From Pestalotiopsis fici W106-1 (Eukaryota; Ascomycota; Sordariomycetes; Amphisphaeriales; Sporocadaceae), in NCBI RefSeq assembly GCF_000516985.1, contig NW_006917097.1, positions 806,001 to 870,000 on the forward strand: 64,000 nucleotides of DNA. Reading direction: 5' to 3'. Below the pieces are notes generated by a model, which was not told the origin of the DNA, ran no database searches, and worked only from the letters and a program-made list of their open reading frames with translations. Positions within the stretch are counted from its first letter, which is position 1, and every line of letters begins with the position of its first letter. Made by a program: the position numbers and the translations under genes. Below are positions 11,901 through 22,499 of the stretch, piece by piece.

Positions 11901-13871
11901 CTCAGTGGTCTGTTTAGGCTGGTCTCGTCTGCTTTTGGCTATTTCCAAGGCTTTTCCCATGTCCTTTTCCTCTGGTATGCTACTTTTCAGAATCCACCAG
12001 ACAACATCATAGCGTCCATGATATGCAGCCCACTGGAGGGCTGACTTGGGCTGGGGTTCGGAAACTGGTTGCTCTTCCAGCAAGTACACGATTTTAGAAG
12101 AATCCAAAGACTTGGCCAATCCAATGAGTTCATAATCCACTAGCTTTGACACGGGCACCCCCATAGCGCCGGCAAGCTCTTTGCGTTTGCCATTGTTGTC
12201 TGCCCAAATCGTTGCAGATGCTCTCTCCTCTTTGTCGGCGTGTTCCAAAATGAACTCGAATTCTCTGGGATCAGGCATAGATGAGTCCTCCGAAGAGATT
12301 GAGCCCTCCCGCGACTCAGAGTCCTCGTAAGATTCGAACAGGTATTGAAGGAAGAAGAACCATGCGCTTTGAGTACTATCTCTGCTCACCCTACTCTTTG
12401 CCCCTTCCGAGAATAGATGTCTTGCGACACCGATGTGGCCATTCCTGCAGGCGAGGTGCAACGCTGTCAGCCCCGAATCATCCTGGGCATTGATGTGCTC
12501 CTTGGTCCTGTTGGTTATCATCTCGACAATCTCGAGACTGCCAATCTCGCTAGCTTCATGGAGAGCTGTCCGTTCTGCGTAGTCTGTGGCACCAAGATCA
12601 AGCCCAGTCTGATTGAGCAGTGTCTGGACTACCTTCAAATTCTGTCTAGCAAAGGCCCAAAAGATAGGAGTCCTAGTGAAGAAATCTTTTGCATTGAGCT
12701 CGATTTCCTTCGCATTGATCAACTTCTTGGCTAATTCCAAATATCCTTCCCGGCAGGCCACGTGGAGAGGCGTGGATTCCCAGTGGTCTGGAGCGTTGAT
12801 GTCAATGCCAGTTTCGCCAAGCAGCTTTGTTACTACTTCTAAATGCTCGTTTTCGACGGCCAGAAAGAGGGGAGTTGCGCTCGAAGCGCTCTGAAAATTG
12901 AGTTCGATCCCGGGACAGCCGATCAATCGCTGAACCACATCAAGATGTCCTTTTTTGCAGACTAGGTGGAGAGGCGTTTCTTTTTCGTTATTCTGAGCGT
13001 TCACGATCAGCTCGTTCTGGCTGAGTAGCTTGTTGACTATGTTCAAGTAGTTGTAGTCACTAGCTATGTGCAGAGGCGTCGATCCCTCATTGTCTTTGTG
13101 GGTAGATGAGAGGCCCGCTTCGAGCAATCGATCTACGATGCTTTCTCCGTCCTCCTCGTTGTCATTTTGTATGGCCTGATGCAATGCTGACTGACCATCA
13201 TTGCGGAACTTGCGAATGTCAGGATTATAGCTTAGGACATTATCCACCATCTTTGTGTCGCCATAACGAGCGGCCAATGTGAGAGGTGTGTCCCCGCTGT
13301 CGTCCTGGGTATTCACGTCGGCTCCTTTTTTTAATAGTAAGTCAACAACTTCTGTTGTCGAACACAAGCATGCCGTGGTCAAGGCTGTCGAGCCATCTTC
13401 ACTTGTAGTGTTGATGTAAGAGCTGGTCAACGTCGGGATTAGGGCTGCGGCGGTTTCGTTTATGTTTGAATCATCTTGGGGCGCAGCATCCTGAGAGACG
13501 TCTTTGGTATCCTCGGCCAAACGTTTGCTATGCTCGAGAAGGAGAAGCTCTACCGCTTGCTGTGATCCGCCACGGCAAGCCGAGATGAGCGGCGTCCATC
13601 CGTCATCATCGGGGACTTCAAGATTTGCGCCCCGGCTCAACAAGACCGTCATAATTGATGCATAGGCTTTGCGGGCAGCTAAGTGGAGTACCGTTTCCCC
13701 ATAAGGAGGTTGCTTCGCATTGATATCAACCTCCTGGTTCAGTGTAGCGAGGAACCTTTCCTTATCCTCTGGGATTACATCCTCGAATAGCGCATGGTAA
13801 TCGTTCTCCTGCGGGAATATGTGGGACCCATCACCAGCTTGGGTGTGTGCGTCTCCAGTGTTGGCACTCAT
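8960..13871 (-). CDS. Ankyrin-repeat protein with C-terminal CorA-like membrane module, 11 exons, 1439 aa
   Basis: Exons: 13871-11502, 11448-11434, 11379-11242, 11188-10903, 10843-10821, 10777-10390, 10325-10006, 9906-9517, 9462-9352, 9293-9185 and 9129-8960. All joins are GT-AG and keep frame. I chose the ATG at 13871 because the sequence upstream lacks coding character. About 12 ankyrin repeats start near residue 57 and run to about 480, and one more lies near 630. After a charged linker comes the block WIHLPANN|MEWME|DL, then YMPYITFG, then SLDQFFYNSLPD and VDQLWLWVIDE. A helical region follows, and at the end two membrane helices, the first within TILMAFTIVTVVFTPLSFL. This is the CorA-like tail (PF01544-related) known from fungal ankyrin or NACHT-ankyrin proteins. 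The CorA signature GMN is replaced by ALN, so magnesium transport should not be assumed. Probable role: membrane-linked sensor or signalling protein (inference). Confidence 0.9.
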
Positions 13872-16160
13872 TGTGTGGCTGAGAGGAAGAGAGACTGCTG
13901 TTAAGACTTGGCCTTCCTTAATTTGACGTTGTGATGCTTGAGTTGGAGGAATTATCTGCGCAATCTGAGATCTGGGAAAACTGTGTAGTTCAGGGCAAGC
14001 TGTGCTTATATTATTGCAAAATACTCGAGATTGTTCTGGAATCAATGTGCGATATTTCAAATCTGGCTGACGATAAAGGATGTATCTCAATTGAATTATG
14101 CTGCCATAGAATGCGTAACCCACGGGACCTACAATCACAGGTATATAAGCAGTAGATCAACTAGACTGTCTTTGATTATTCACGCATGAGCTGAACGTGC
14201 AGACCACCCATGGACAGAGTGAGGCTTGGTGATAATCCAATAAATTACGCCGTGGGCAGGGAGAGCCCATGCATATATCAAAAAGCAATACCCAGATAAG
14301 CTCCATCGGGCCGTCCCGAGTCAGTCAATCGCCGAGCATTTCCGATGGCTCATGCTTGCTTGCGCTCAGATGTAAAAGCGCCTGGTAAGATCCGATTCCG
14401 CCCTGCATGGGATGAATTGCGCCAGGTCTTGGTAATCTGGAAGGAGCTCTTTCCAAGCCTAATGTTATGTGCCTCGCCTCTACACCGGATTCGTCAAATT
14501 CCCACTCATGTCATAGTATGTGGTGTGGCGTATATAGAGATCGACATCCAGCTCAGCTCTTTTTCTTTTTTCAAAGTATTTGATAAGTCCAGGGTTTAGA
14601 GTAGTACCCGCTTATGTATGGATGTTGGCGCTGAAAGCTGAGCGTGGGTGTCTGTGGTCGTAAATTTGTCTCTCGATCGTAATCCGGTTTCCAGCTCCTT
14701 CGAGTGGCGCGCCCACCAATTTCACATGTACTTGCACCCCTCACTTTGTAAAACACAAGCTCATATTTCTATTATCTTGTGTAGAGGCGAATACTTTGAC
14801 ACGAACAACTCCTATGCTGCTTTTGAGGGTCATATTCATCTTTTGGGAGGACCTCAACCAAATGGAGACAACGTATTGCAGCATATCATGTCCTCGCGCT
14901 GAGTTTTCTGGTGTACACCTGAGTAATACATAGTTTTGAGGCCCTCATGTATCACCATGTTGAATAAGACAGCCTTGTCTTTTCGTGTCACATGCAAGGA
15001 TGAAGCCCAGGGAAGCCACCATCAAGCAGGCTGGGTGTATACCTTCAGCTGAAATGCGCCACTCGCACACGCACAATACAAGCCATCATCATGTTTGCTT
15101 TTTGATCTTGTAAATATCAGTACGCTCAGGACCATAAAAGCCTCTTATCACAATAGGGGCAAAGCCGCCGCCTTTCTTTTTGAACCCTGCAGGTCCACCT
15201 TCTCTCAAAGTGCGGTTTGACAGATTCACACTTACTCGGGAAATGAAGCCTTGATTTAGCTGCTCCATAGATGTGGTAACGTAGATTTTCCTTACCTACC
15301 TAATCACCATGGCAATTCATGGTCTTGTACGTTCTTTCAAAGATACTTTTGCAACCTTCGCTGTCAGATGAAACCCAGGCCAACAGGAAACCGCGGTGCA
15401 TCATTTGATCGCGCAGTGTTGGCGACGAGGCAACAAAATAACCACGCTAGATGCTTGCCACAAAAGTCATGAATGAGTATGAATCTAGGGGGTTTATTGC
15501 TCTACATAACATATAGTAATCATTATTCATTCTGCGAATATCATGTGCTTTGATACTGCTTTTGCTTTTCATTCATGAGAGGACTGTGGATGTGTGGCGC
15601 TTAGACCTTCTAAATTTCTCAGCATATTCAGCTCTTGGCCGATCGTTCAAGAGGCACGGTCGAAAATGTTTGCGATAGTCCAAGAAGAAGCAATGATCAA
15701 ACGCGACTTCCCGTGGGCGGCACTTGGCGAATAGCAATAATAATGCCGAGGGCTCTCGAGTACTCCTCAGCAGCCAACTCAGAAGAAATCTTCGTCACGA
15801 CAAGGTACCTAGTTACAGATGACTTAGGAACCTAAGAGCGTGACAGACTAGCCAAACAAGAAAGGTTCCGTCCTACTGTGTAAACCCGGGGGAGCATAGA
15901 CGCTCGAAGGAACGGATTAGAAATTACCATTGAATCGTCCTGGCCGTGGGTATGTAAGGCAATAACGATGCGGCCCAATATTGTTGCATCATGCGATAGT
16001 GGATACAAATGAAGCCTTGAATTATTCAAACAAATACAGACATCCTGACCGGCCCATCCTTTCCTTTGGCGTTCCAATCGGATGGTCAGTTCCTTGATCC
16101 TTCTCTTCAGGTGACAGCGATAATCATTTTTTCTGCCTAACTTTGATCAAATTGGCAGCC
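13872..16160. other. Intergenic, promoter side of the ankyrin/CorA-like gene
   Basis: About 2.3 kb without a supported gene. It holds the likely promoter and leader of the minus-strand ankyrin/CorA-like gene, including a TATA-like box, and several short open frames without family features. A TACCTACCTA motif occurs at about 15293-15302. Confidence 0.5.
14141..14149 (-). promoter_or_regulatory. TATA-like box upstream of the ankyrin/CorA-like gene
   Basis: Read on the minus strand the site is CTTATATAC, about 270 bp upstream of the chosen ATG. Position and sequence suit a core promoter element with a long leader. Not proven. Confidence 0.35.
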
Positions 16161-17093
16161 ATGGCTCGAACCACGGCTTCGCCAATATCAATAGACTCGC
16201 ACAATCTTCCGGATTACTCAGGCCTCAACGCGGTGATCGCCGCGGCTAAACTCTCCCAATACGTATGCACATCGGATTTCACAGTATTTGGGCCGACCAC
16301 TTTTACTGATAAAAAGTTTGATAGGGGTATGTTGTCCTTGAGTCACTACACCGCTGATCCTGGCCTTGCAGCAATTGTGAATGGTGCGACGGAAACTATT
16401 ACCATCCCTACAACCACCACTACACCCCTTCTCACAACTACGGGTACGTATTCGGGCGTGGAAACCAGAGCCTCCTTGTTTGTACTGCGCCGTGTCAGGG
16501 CTATTGGTCAAGCACGGTCACCGAATGGGTATTGCTGAAATGTCTGGACCCAAATCATTGAGTAAACTAAATTATTGTCCGGTATTGGATCCAATCCCTC
16601 GTACCACGACAATGGCGGACATGATCAAGTCCCATGAAGATAATGCATTTCTTTCCTTGCAGCCGCGCATTTACTATAACTGAAGTGGTCATACTTACCT
16701 ACCTCTTCTCGAGTCTACGCCTACAATTTTGCCTAAAGAGATGGGGTTTTGATTGTACTAATCCTCTGTAGAGGAGAAGAAAACACAGACTGTTGTGCGT
16801 GACGATAAAAGGGCGATTGCGGCTGCATCATACAAGTCGTTTGCGGAATTAATCCCAATCAAAATTACTCCTGCGATCGTACCATTCTAGCCACCAACTA
16901 TGACGGGTGTCTCGACGCCTGCAATGGCGACCGCAGCTGCATCGCCGTCATCTTTCACGCAGCCAACACGTGATATATCAACAATAGGAATATCCTCCAC
17001 GGCATGGGCTTTACCGATGTCTACTATACCGAGCCAGTCATGTGCACGGCCACCACCTCGCCCCAGTGCACTGGTACATACATATGTAGGTAG
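16161..17093 (+). pseudogene. Probable decayed gene: fasciclin-like start, Thr-rich linker, Cys-rich PAN-like end
   Basis: From the ATG at 16161 the frame gives a stretch loosely like the start of a FAS1 domain (LNAVIAAAKL...FTVFGPT) and then a Thr run. Around 16845-17093 another frame codes a Cys-rich segment with the spacing of a PAN/apple-like domain (YDGCLDACNGDRSCIAV). That segment is broken by an in-frame TGA at 16971-16973, after which it continues sensibly (GMGFTDVYY...CTATTSPQCTGTYIC) to a TAG. I could not connect the two parts with convincing introns. The sense continuing on both sides of the TGA suggests a nonsense mutation in a former secreted or surface protein. It could instead be an active gene with unusual splicing, or chance similarity. 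Confidence 0.33.
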
Positions 17094-17121
17094 GGTGAGA
17101 AGATTGAAGGTATGCTTGTAA

Positions 17122-18040
17122 AATATTCCAAGCCCTTCCCTTTGGAGAGGAGGGTTCTAGCACGGATGACAAGTCTGCTAAGATAGCGTTCATACCGGTC
17201 TTCTTGACCATGTCTGGGAGATGATTGTTTTTCTGTGTGGACTAGTATCCAGATCTACTTTCTGCATTGGTAATTGGGTCGTTTGTACAATCGCTGGTAT
17301 GCCCATGCTCAAAGGCAGTGTTGCAAAACGATGAATTTGCGGTTCACTTGTATACGACTGGAAAATGGTGTAGTCAGCTTATACGACAATAGGTCGAATA
17401 CACTGACGTCTCGCTCCCCGGAAACCGTTGAAGACCACACAATGTAGTAGCTCACCAAATAACCAGTGAGTAGGGTCATATCTGTTTGGTATTCATGTCT
17501 TTTTTTTTTTTATGTAACCGCTCGTTATCTACCTATCTCCTTTGAGTATGCAACTCTTTCCCCAGGCTTTCGGTCTTGTAGTCCTTTGTTCTGTATTCCT
17601 GGTTGATCCGCTCTGACATGCTCGAGCACCAAAAACCCACTTCCATATAAATACATGCTATTACATTATGTTCAGGCCGATCACCAAGGGCTTGCTGCCA
17701 ATGTCGTGGAGCAGTATGCCAGCAGTGCTTGTGCCTTCCACGCCAGGTCCCGGTAAGCCCTACTGCCAAGGATCAACTCGGCTCATGACTTCCGGATTGT
17801 TTGTTTGAGCGGCCTGCCATGTTGGGGCCCTTCCAGGCAGACATGCTGATGAATAGACGAATGGTCGTATTGCCCCCATCACTCTTTTGCTGATTTGGCC
17901 GTGGGTGTGTCGCTCGTTAATTACAAATCGCGCTTCGCATATCAAGATTTTGTCCTGTTTCTGTGCGCCGATTATAGTATGTGGTAGTGTGCTCACTCCG
18001 CTGCAAGGATTTTGCCTCAGAAATGAATCATCACTCATGT
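17122..18040. other. Intergenic
   Basis: It lies 3' of the PIN-like transporter gene. It has a short T-run near 17500-17511 and no supported gene. Confidence 0.5.
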
Positions 18041-19851
18041 TCAGGTTGCCCATTCAACGGTTTCGAGGGCAAGCATGACCAAGACCAAAGTCGACGGCAG
18101 AATCCTTATCTCAGTATTAGCATGACATCACCAATCGTCTCAGGAAAATTCAAGTAGTTCACATACCAAACAACATAGCTCTGGAACAAGATCTTGGACA
18201 TGACCAGCTCGTATACTTCATTGAGCTGGCAGATCTGTGCCAGCTGCAATGCGCTCGGAGCACCGCTGAGCAGGAAGCAGACGACCACGAAGATGGGGTC
18301 GTCAAGAATGCTCACGGGGACATACTTGGCAATCAATGCAAGCATTGGTGCCATAACTATTGTCGGTAGGAGCATCCGGCTGACGAGCGATGCTACCAAA
18401 AGGCGTGTGCCTATCTGCTCCTCCTCGGGATCCTTGGCTTCCTGGCTCTGGGTGTTTCTAGCAAGGTTGGCTCCAAGTACGACAAGAATCAAAGGAACGG
18501 CGACTCCGGCACTAGACGATACTGCCGACGTCACACTGTTCTTGATGAAAGAGCCGTCCTGGAAGAACAACCGCTGCAGGTCAGGTACCGATGCGACCAC
18601 GATAGCAATGAGCATAGCCCAGAGTGGGGGGTTCATGAACTCTGCCAGACCCTTGAAGAAGCGTGATGTGCCATGGCCAATCTTGACCAGCGCGGTTTGC
18701 AATGGCACTGGTAGGCCGTGAAAAGCACGTCGCGATGCACGGGTGAGCTTCACCTTCAGAGCTAGCCAGTTGCGCTTGATGCCAAACTTGGCTCGGAGGA
18801 ACAATCCCTTGATTCCGCTGGATGGCTCGGGCTCATCCAGCTCGTGCATTCGCGGGAAAGACATAATCTCGTCGTCGGATGCATTGTTGGGTAGGGTAAA
18901 GGGCGTGCCATTGGCCTTGTACTTGCGACGCTTCTTAATGAGCGCAGCATCTGGCCCCTCATCTTCAGACTCGTTGGGCGAGGCTCTCGAGGTGTTGGCA
19001 ACGGGCGTACGACCGGATGGCTCATAAACATCCGACTCATCCGAGCTTCTGTTACCATCTTCATGAGCATTATCGTGCACCAGACCTGAATCCAGCCCAG
19101 GGATGAGCACGCCGCCGGCTCCGGGAGGTGCTTCATCCACATTGTTGCCTTCTTCTAATGTTCGGGTATCGTCGCTGTCCGAGTCATAGTCGTCCTCTGC
19201 TTTCTTTGGGGCAAGCAACACGTTGTATCCCCAAGTCCATCTGACCAGCTGGCCAAGTTGCTGGAAAATCATGAGATATAATATACCTCTGGCAGCAACT
19301 TCATCATCGTTGTCGCCGGGAATCCGGTCCCAGTGAAGACCCTTCAACGTCTGAGACAGTGAAATGACCAGGGAGATGGGCAATGAGTTCGAATTGCCAA
19401 AAACGGCCATGGCAGTAACAAAGTTGGCGGGTCTCTTCTTGAGCCGGCATACCTTGGCCACAGCAAGGGAGACAAGGTACGATACAAGCGTTTGTATAAT
19501 GAAGATGACGGGAATGACGGCCAAGTCGGCCAGTTTGCTAGCATTGAGCTGCGACGCGAGCTTGGTGAAGATTAGACAAGGAGTAAAGATCTGGACATTG
19601 AGATTGGCCAGGAACTTTTGCTTTTCGGCATCGAAATGGCCGAGTCGAGCAATGACATAACCAGGTAGTGCGACACACACGACTTCCATGACAGCCTCAA
19701 AGACCAGCAAAGTCAAGTGGCCGATGGACGGGTGGGAGTCGTGCGGTTTCGTCTTGAAGGGCACAAATGAAGGCATCTCGGGCGTCCAGTCGTTCATTGC
19801 TACCATATTGTTTGCACGAAAGGACGCCGGATTCGTCATTGACCAGTCCAT
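18041..19851 (-). CDS. Auxin-efflux-carrier (PIN-like) family transporter, 2 exons, 582 aa
   Basis: Exon 1 is 19851-18167 and exon 2 is 18104-18041, split by a 62-bp intron (GTATGT donor, GCTAAT branch, ATAAG acceptor). Without splicing the frame ends in a hydrophilic tail. With splicing it ends ILPSTLVLVMLALETVEWAT, a final membrane helix typical of the family, which is why I accept the intron. The protein is of Mem_trans type (PF03547). Five or so N-terminal helices hold FGNSNSLPISLVISLSQTL, a long acidic and Ser-rich cytoplasmic loop spans about residues 215-345, and a C-terminal helix bundle follows. Fungal members such as yeast Ecm3-type proteins sit mainly in ER or other internal membranes, with substrates that remain largely unknown. 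An auxin substrate cannot be inferred. It is flanked by long intergenic regions on both sides. Confidence 0.92.
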
Positions 19852-22499
19852 GTTTTATTTGGGTGTCGGCCCCCTCGGGGTTCTCAAATGAGTCTTGTAG
19901 ATTGTGGCACTCCGTTGTCAAAGTTCGCGATTGCGCCGACTTGCGTATGGCCGAGCTCGGATTGGGGTGCTAGCCAAGCGACTTTCGGGATGGTTGCTAG
20001 TCAGAGAAGCAACCCTGAGGCTTGTCGGTCGGCGAGAAGATGGTGGTGGCCTTTGTTAGCGGACGCTGGCGGTGAATGCAAAGGTTTTGTAGTAGTGCCT
20101 AAAGTGTTCCAGGGTCCGGAACGGTTTCCTTTCCCCCAATTGTCCAGTGTATCCTTATATTTGTTGCACGGGTAGTGTGTGACGTATGAGTGGGTAGTCG
20201 TGTGTCTCGAGTGGGTTGGACGGGCAAGGTTTAAATCAGACCAGCTGCGACAATAAACACAGATGCGGTATGTATGGAACAGAAAAGAGGAAGAGAAGAA
20301 ATTCTAAAGAGGGAGCCGTGTGAGCGACTGTTTCTATAATGTAAAGGATGCAATTAAGTGACTGGGTCTGGCCAAGATTCTTGGACCCGGCGAAGCAGAG
20401 AAGAAAAAGTCTTGGATGAGAGATGGACTGGAACTCGTCACGGCGGCCGCGCGTGTGTGGCCTTGTGAAGTGTACAAAAGTAAAGTGGTTTGGGCGAGCA
20501 GCGGAGGAAAAAAAGAAACGAGCCAGGTCTAGGCGAGCAGGCGGCGGGCTGAGGGCTGCGTTGGCTGCAAGCTCCTTTGCTGGGAAATGCCTAGTGCGCA
20601 GCGCCTCAGCGTGCTAGCGCTTTGGGTCCCTGGAGATCTGACAGGTTCGTACAGCTTTGGGTCCGATTGATAAGGAAACAGGCCTATCAATCCCGGCAAC
20701 CCTGGCAACTTTTGGGGAGTCTAGCGACCTAGCGCAGGCCATGCCACATGCCAAGGAACCACACTCTCTTCGCTCACCAGTGGCGGCAGCTTTGGGTCTC
20801 TGGCAATCTGGGACGAGGTGTCCTACCTTTGGGCAAGACCGTGCCAGCAACGCAAGACGACATTGGCTGCGACAGAGGACACCCACCTACAACGACACCT
20901 CATACTAAGGCAACTTGACTGTGTACCTTGCCGCCGTCCGCACCTACTACTGCAGAACTGGGGAAGTTGTTCAACTACCTGCTTCTGATCTACCGCACGC
21001 GTCGGCCGGGCCCCGGCATGGGTGATGTGAACTCTGTTTCATCCCAAGCTTCAAGAGCTTGACGCACCCAAAAGTACGACGTGCGCAGCATGCATCACTG
21101 CTCGAGGCAAAGAAACATACATTGTCGTATTGCTACTTTGATGGTTATTGTGCTTGAGCTCATAATCTTGTCTAGGCAGATCGGCGATTCCTGACACTTT
21201 TTCTTGTTTTCAGAGTTGACGCACCGGAGGGAAACGTCCACAATCTCCAATTGTCGCACAAGAAGCCTGTAGGTACAATGGATAAAAAGTGACGTTATCA
21301 GCCCCTGGAAAGTTCGGGAATTCCACCCCTGCAGCGAAACGTCCCTGTTGGCACCTTGGGGTCGGTCTGCCGGGAATATGCATGCCACGGGTGCTGTGCG
21401 ACCCTACCCATTCACGATACTTGAAAACACTGCTCCCTCAGCCAACCGTCATTGGTGTACAGATAAGTCGTCGTCGCGACAGGCTGCCATGACAGGATCG
21501 TGCTGCGTTTCGATGCTCTAGGCATGCCAACTGTCTTTTTAAGCCCACTTGCGCCACCCATAGCTTATAAAGTCACAGTGACTCGATGGGCCTGAAGGCT
21601 GAGGCGAGCACTCCGAAAACGTCTGTTTTGGGAATCGCTCATTGGGGAATTCCATGATCGTCAGCCAAGGTAATGCCCAGACTCTATCGTGACTTTTCGT
21701 GCTCCAATACCGAGAGGAAAATCGTGGCTTTGCTTCAGGCGGCCCTGCGCCAGCCACCTAGAGCATCCAGTTGTGGTCCCTTTTTGGCTCTTGGCAGCGC
21801 CCTAGATTCGCATGACCCGTAATCACGAAAGCTTTCAATGAGAGTTGTTGTGATTGATCTTCTGCCAGCAATTCTATTGACTAATCAATAGCTCTTCAAA
21901 GACCCTTTCGCAATAGCGACAATTTCTCTATCTCAAGGCCCGAAAAGAACTGTATTTTCAGGTTGCCAGGGTATTTGGCTTTAAGGCGATTTGTTCCTTT
22001 CTTTGGCGCTCGAAATTATTTAGGTCGTAGCGAGTCCTTTTTCAGATCACATTCCAGATTTGAAGTATCAATTTGAAGTCAATCAATACAATCACCATGA
22101 CACAATGCCCATAGAGATCTAAGGATATGTTTTTGCTCATATGTAAGGAAACCTGCCACGGGGTTATTCAAACATGTAGAATGTATTGCCTAATTAGATC
22201 AAACAAGGGACTTTTTACTCTTCTCTGCGCGCGGATTATCTTCAACTTGCTAGGTGATTCGCACGTATTCAGGGGTATGATGTAAGGTATACTAGATCCC
22301 TACTAGGTATGCAAGGTTTTGGTGCTCATAGTTGGTTCGGCCAAGCAAACCTTTCAAACACATCTTTCTTGAAAGGGGGCAATAGGGTATAAGGAGCGAC
22401 CGTAGTTGCCTAAGACATGAAGATATATAGGTATATAGCTCAAGGCAGTTCACTCTGACAGTCATCACCACACGGTCATTCATTCTCGTCTCTTCTCAA
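19852..22499. other. Long intergenic region
   Basis: About 2.6 kb between the PIN-like gene and the disrupted F-box/ankyrin gene. The first 500 bp is likely promoter and leader of the transporter. No gene could be supported on either strand. It contains the short repeat listed separately at 20619-20809. Confidence 0.5.
20619..20809. repeat. Three copies of a CTTTGGGTC-containing element
   Basis: CTTTGGGTC occurs at about 20620, 20656 and 20793. Two of the three (first and last) share a longer pattern of CTTTGGGTCYCTGG followed by ATCTG. A fourth weaker CTTTGGGCA lies at about 20828. It may be a degenerate repeat or a cluster of binding sites upstream of the PIN-like gene. Confidence 0.4.
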
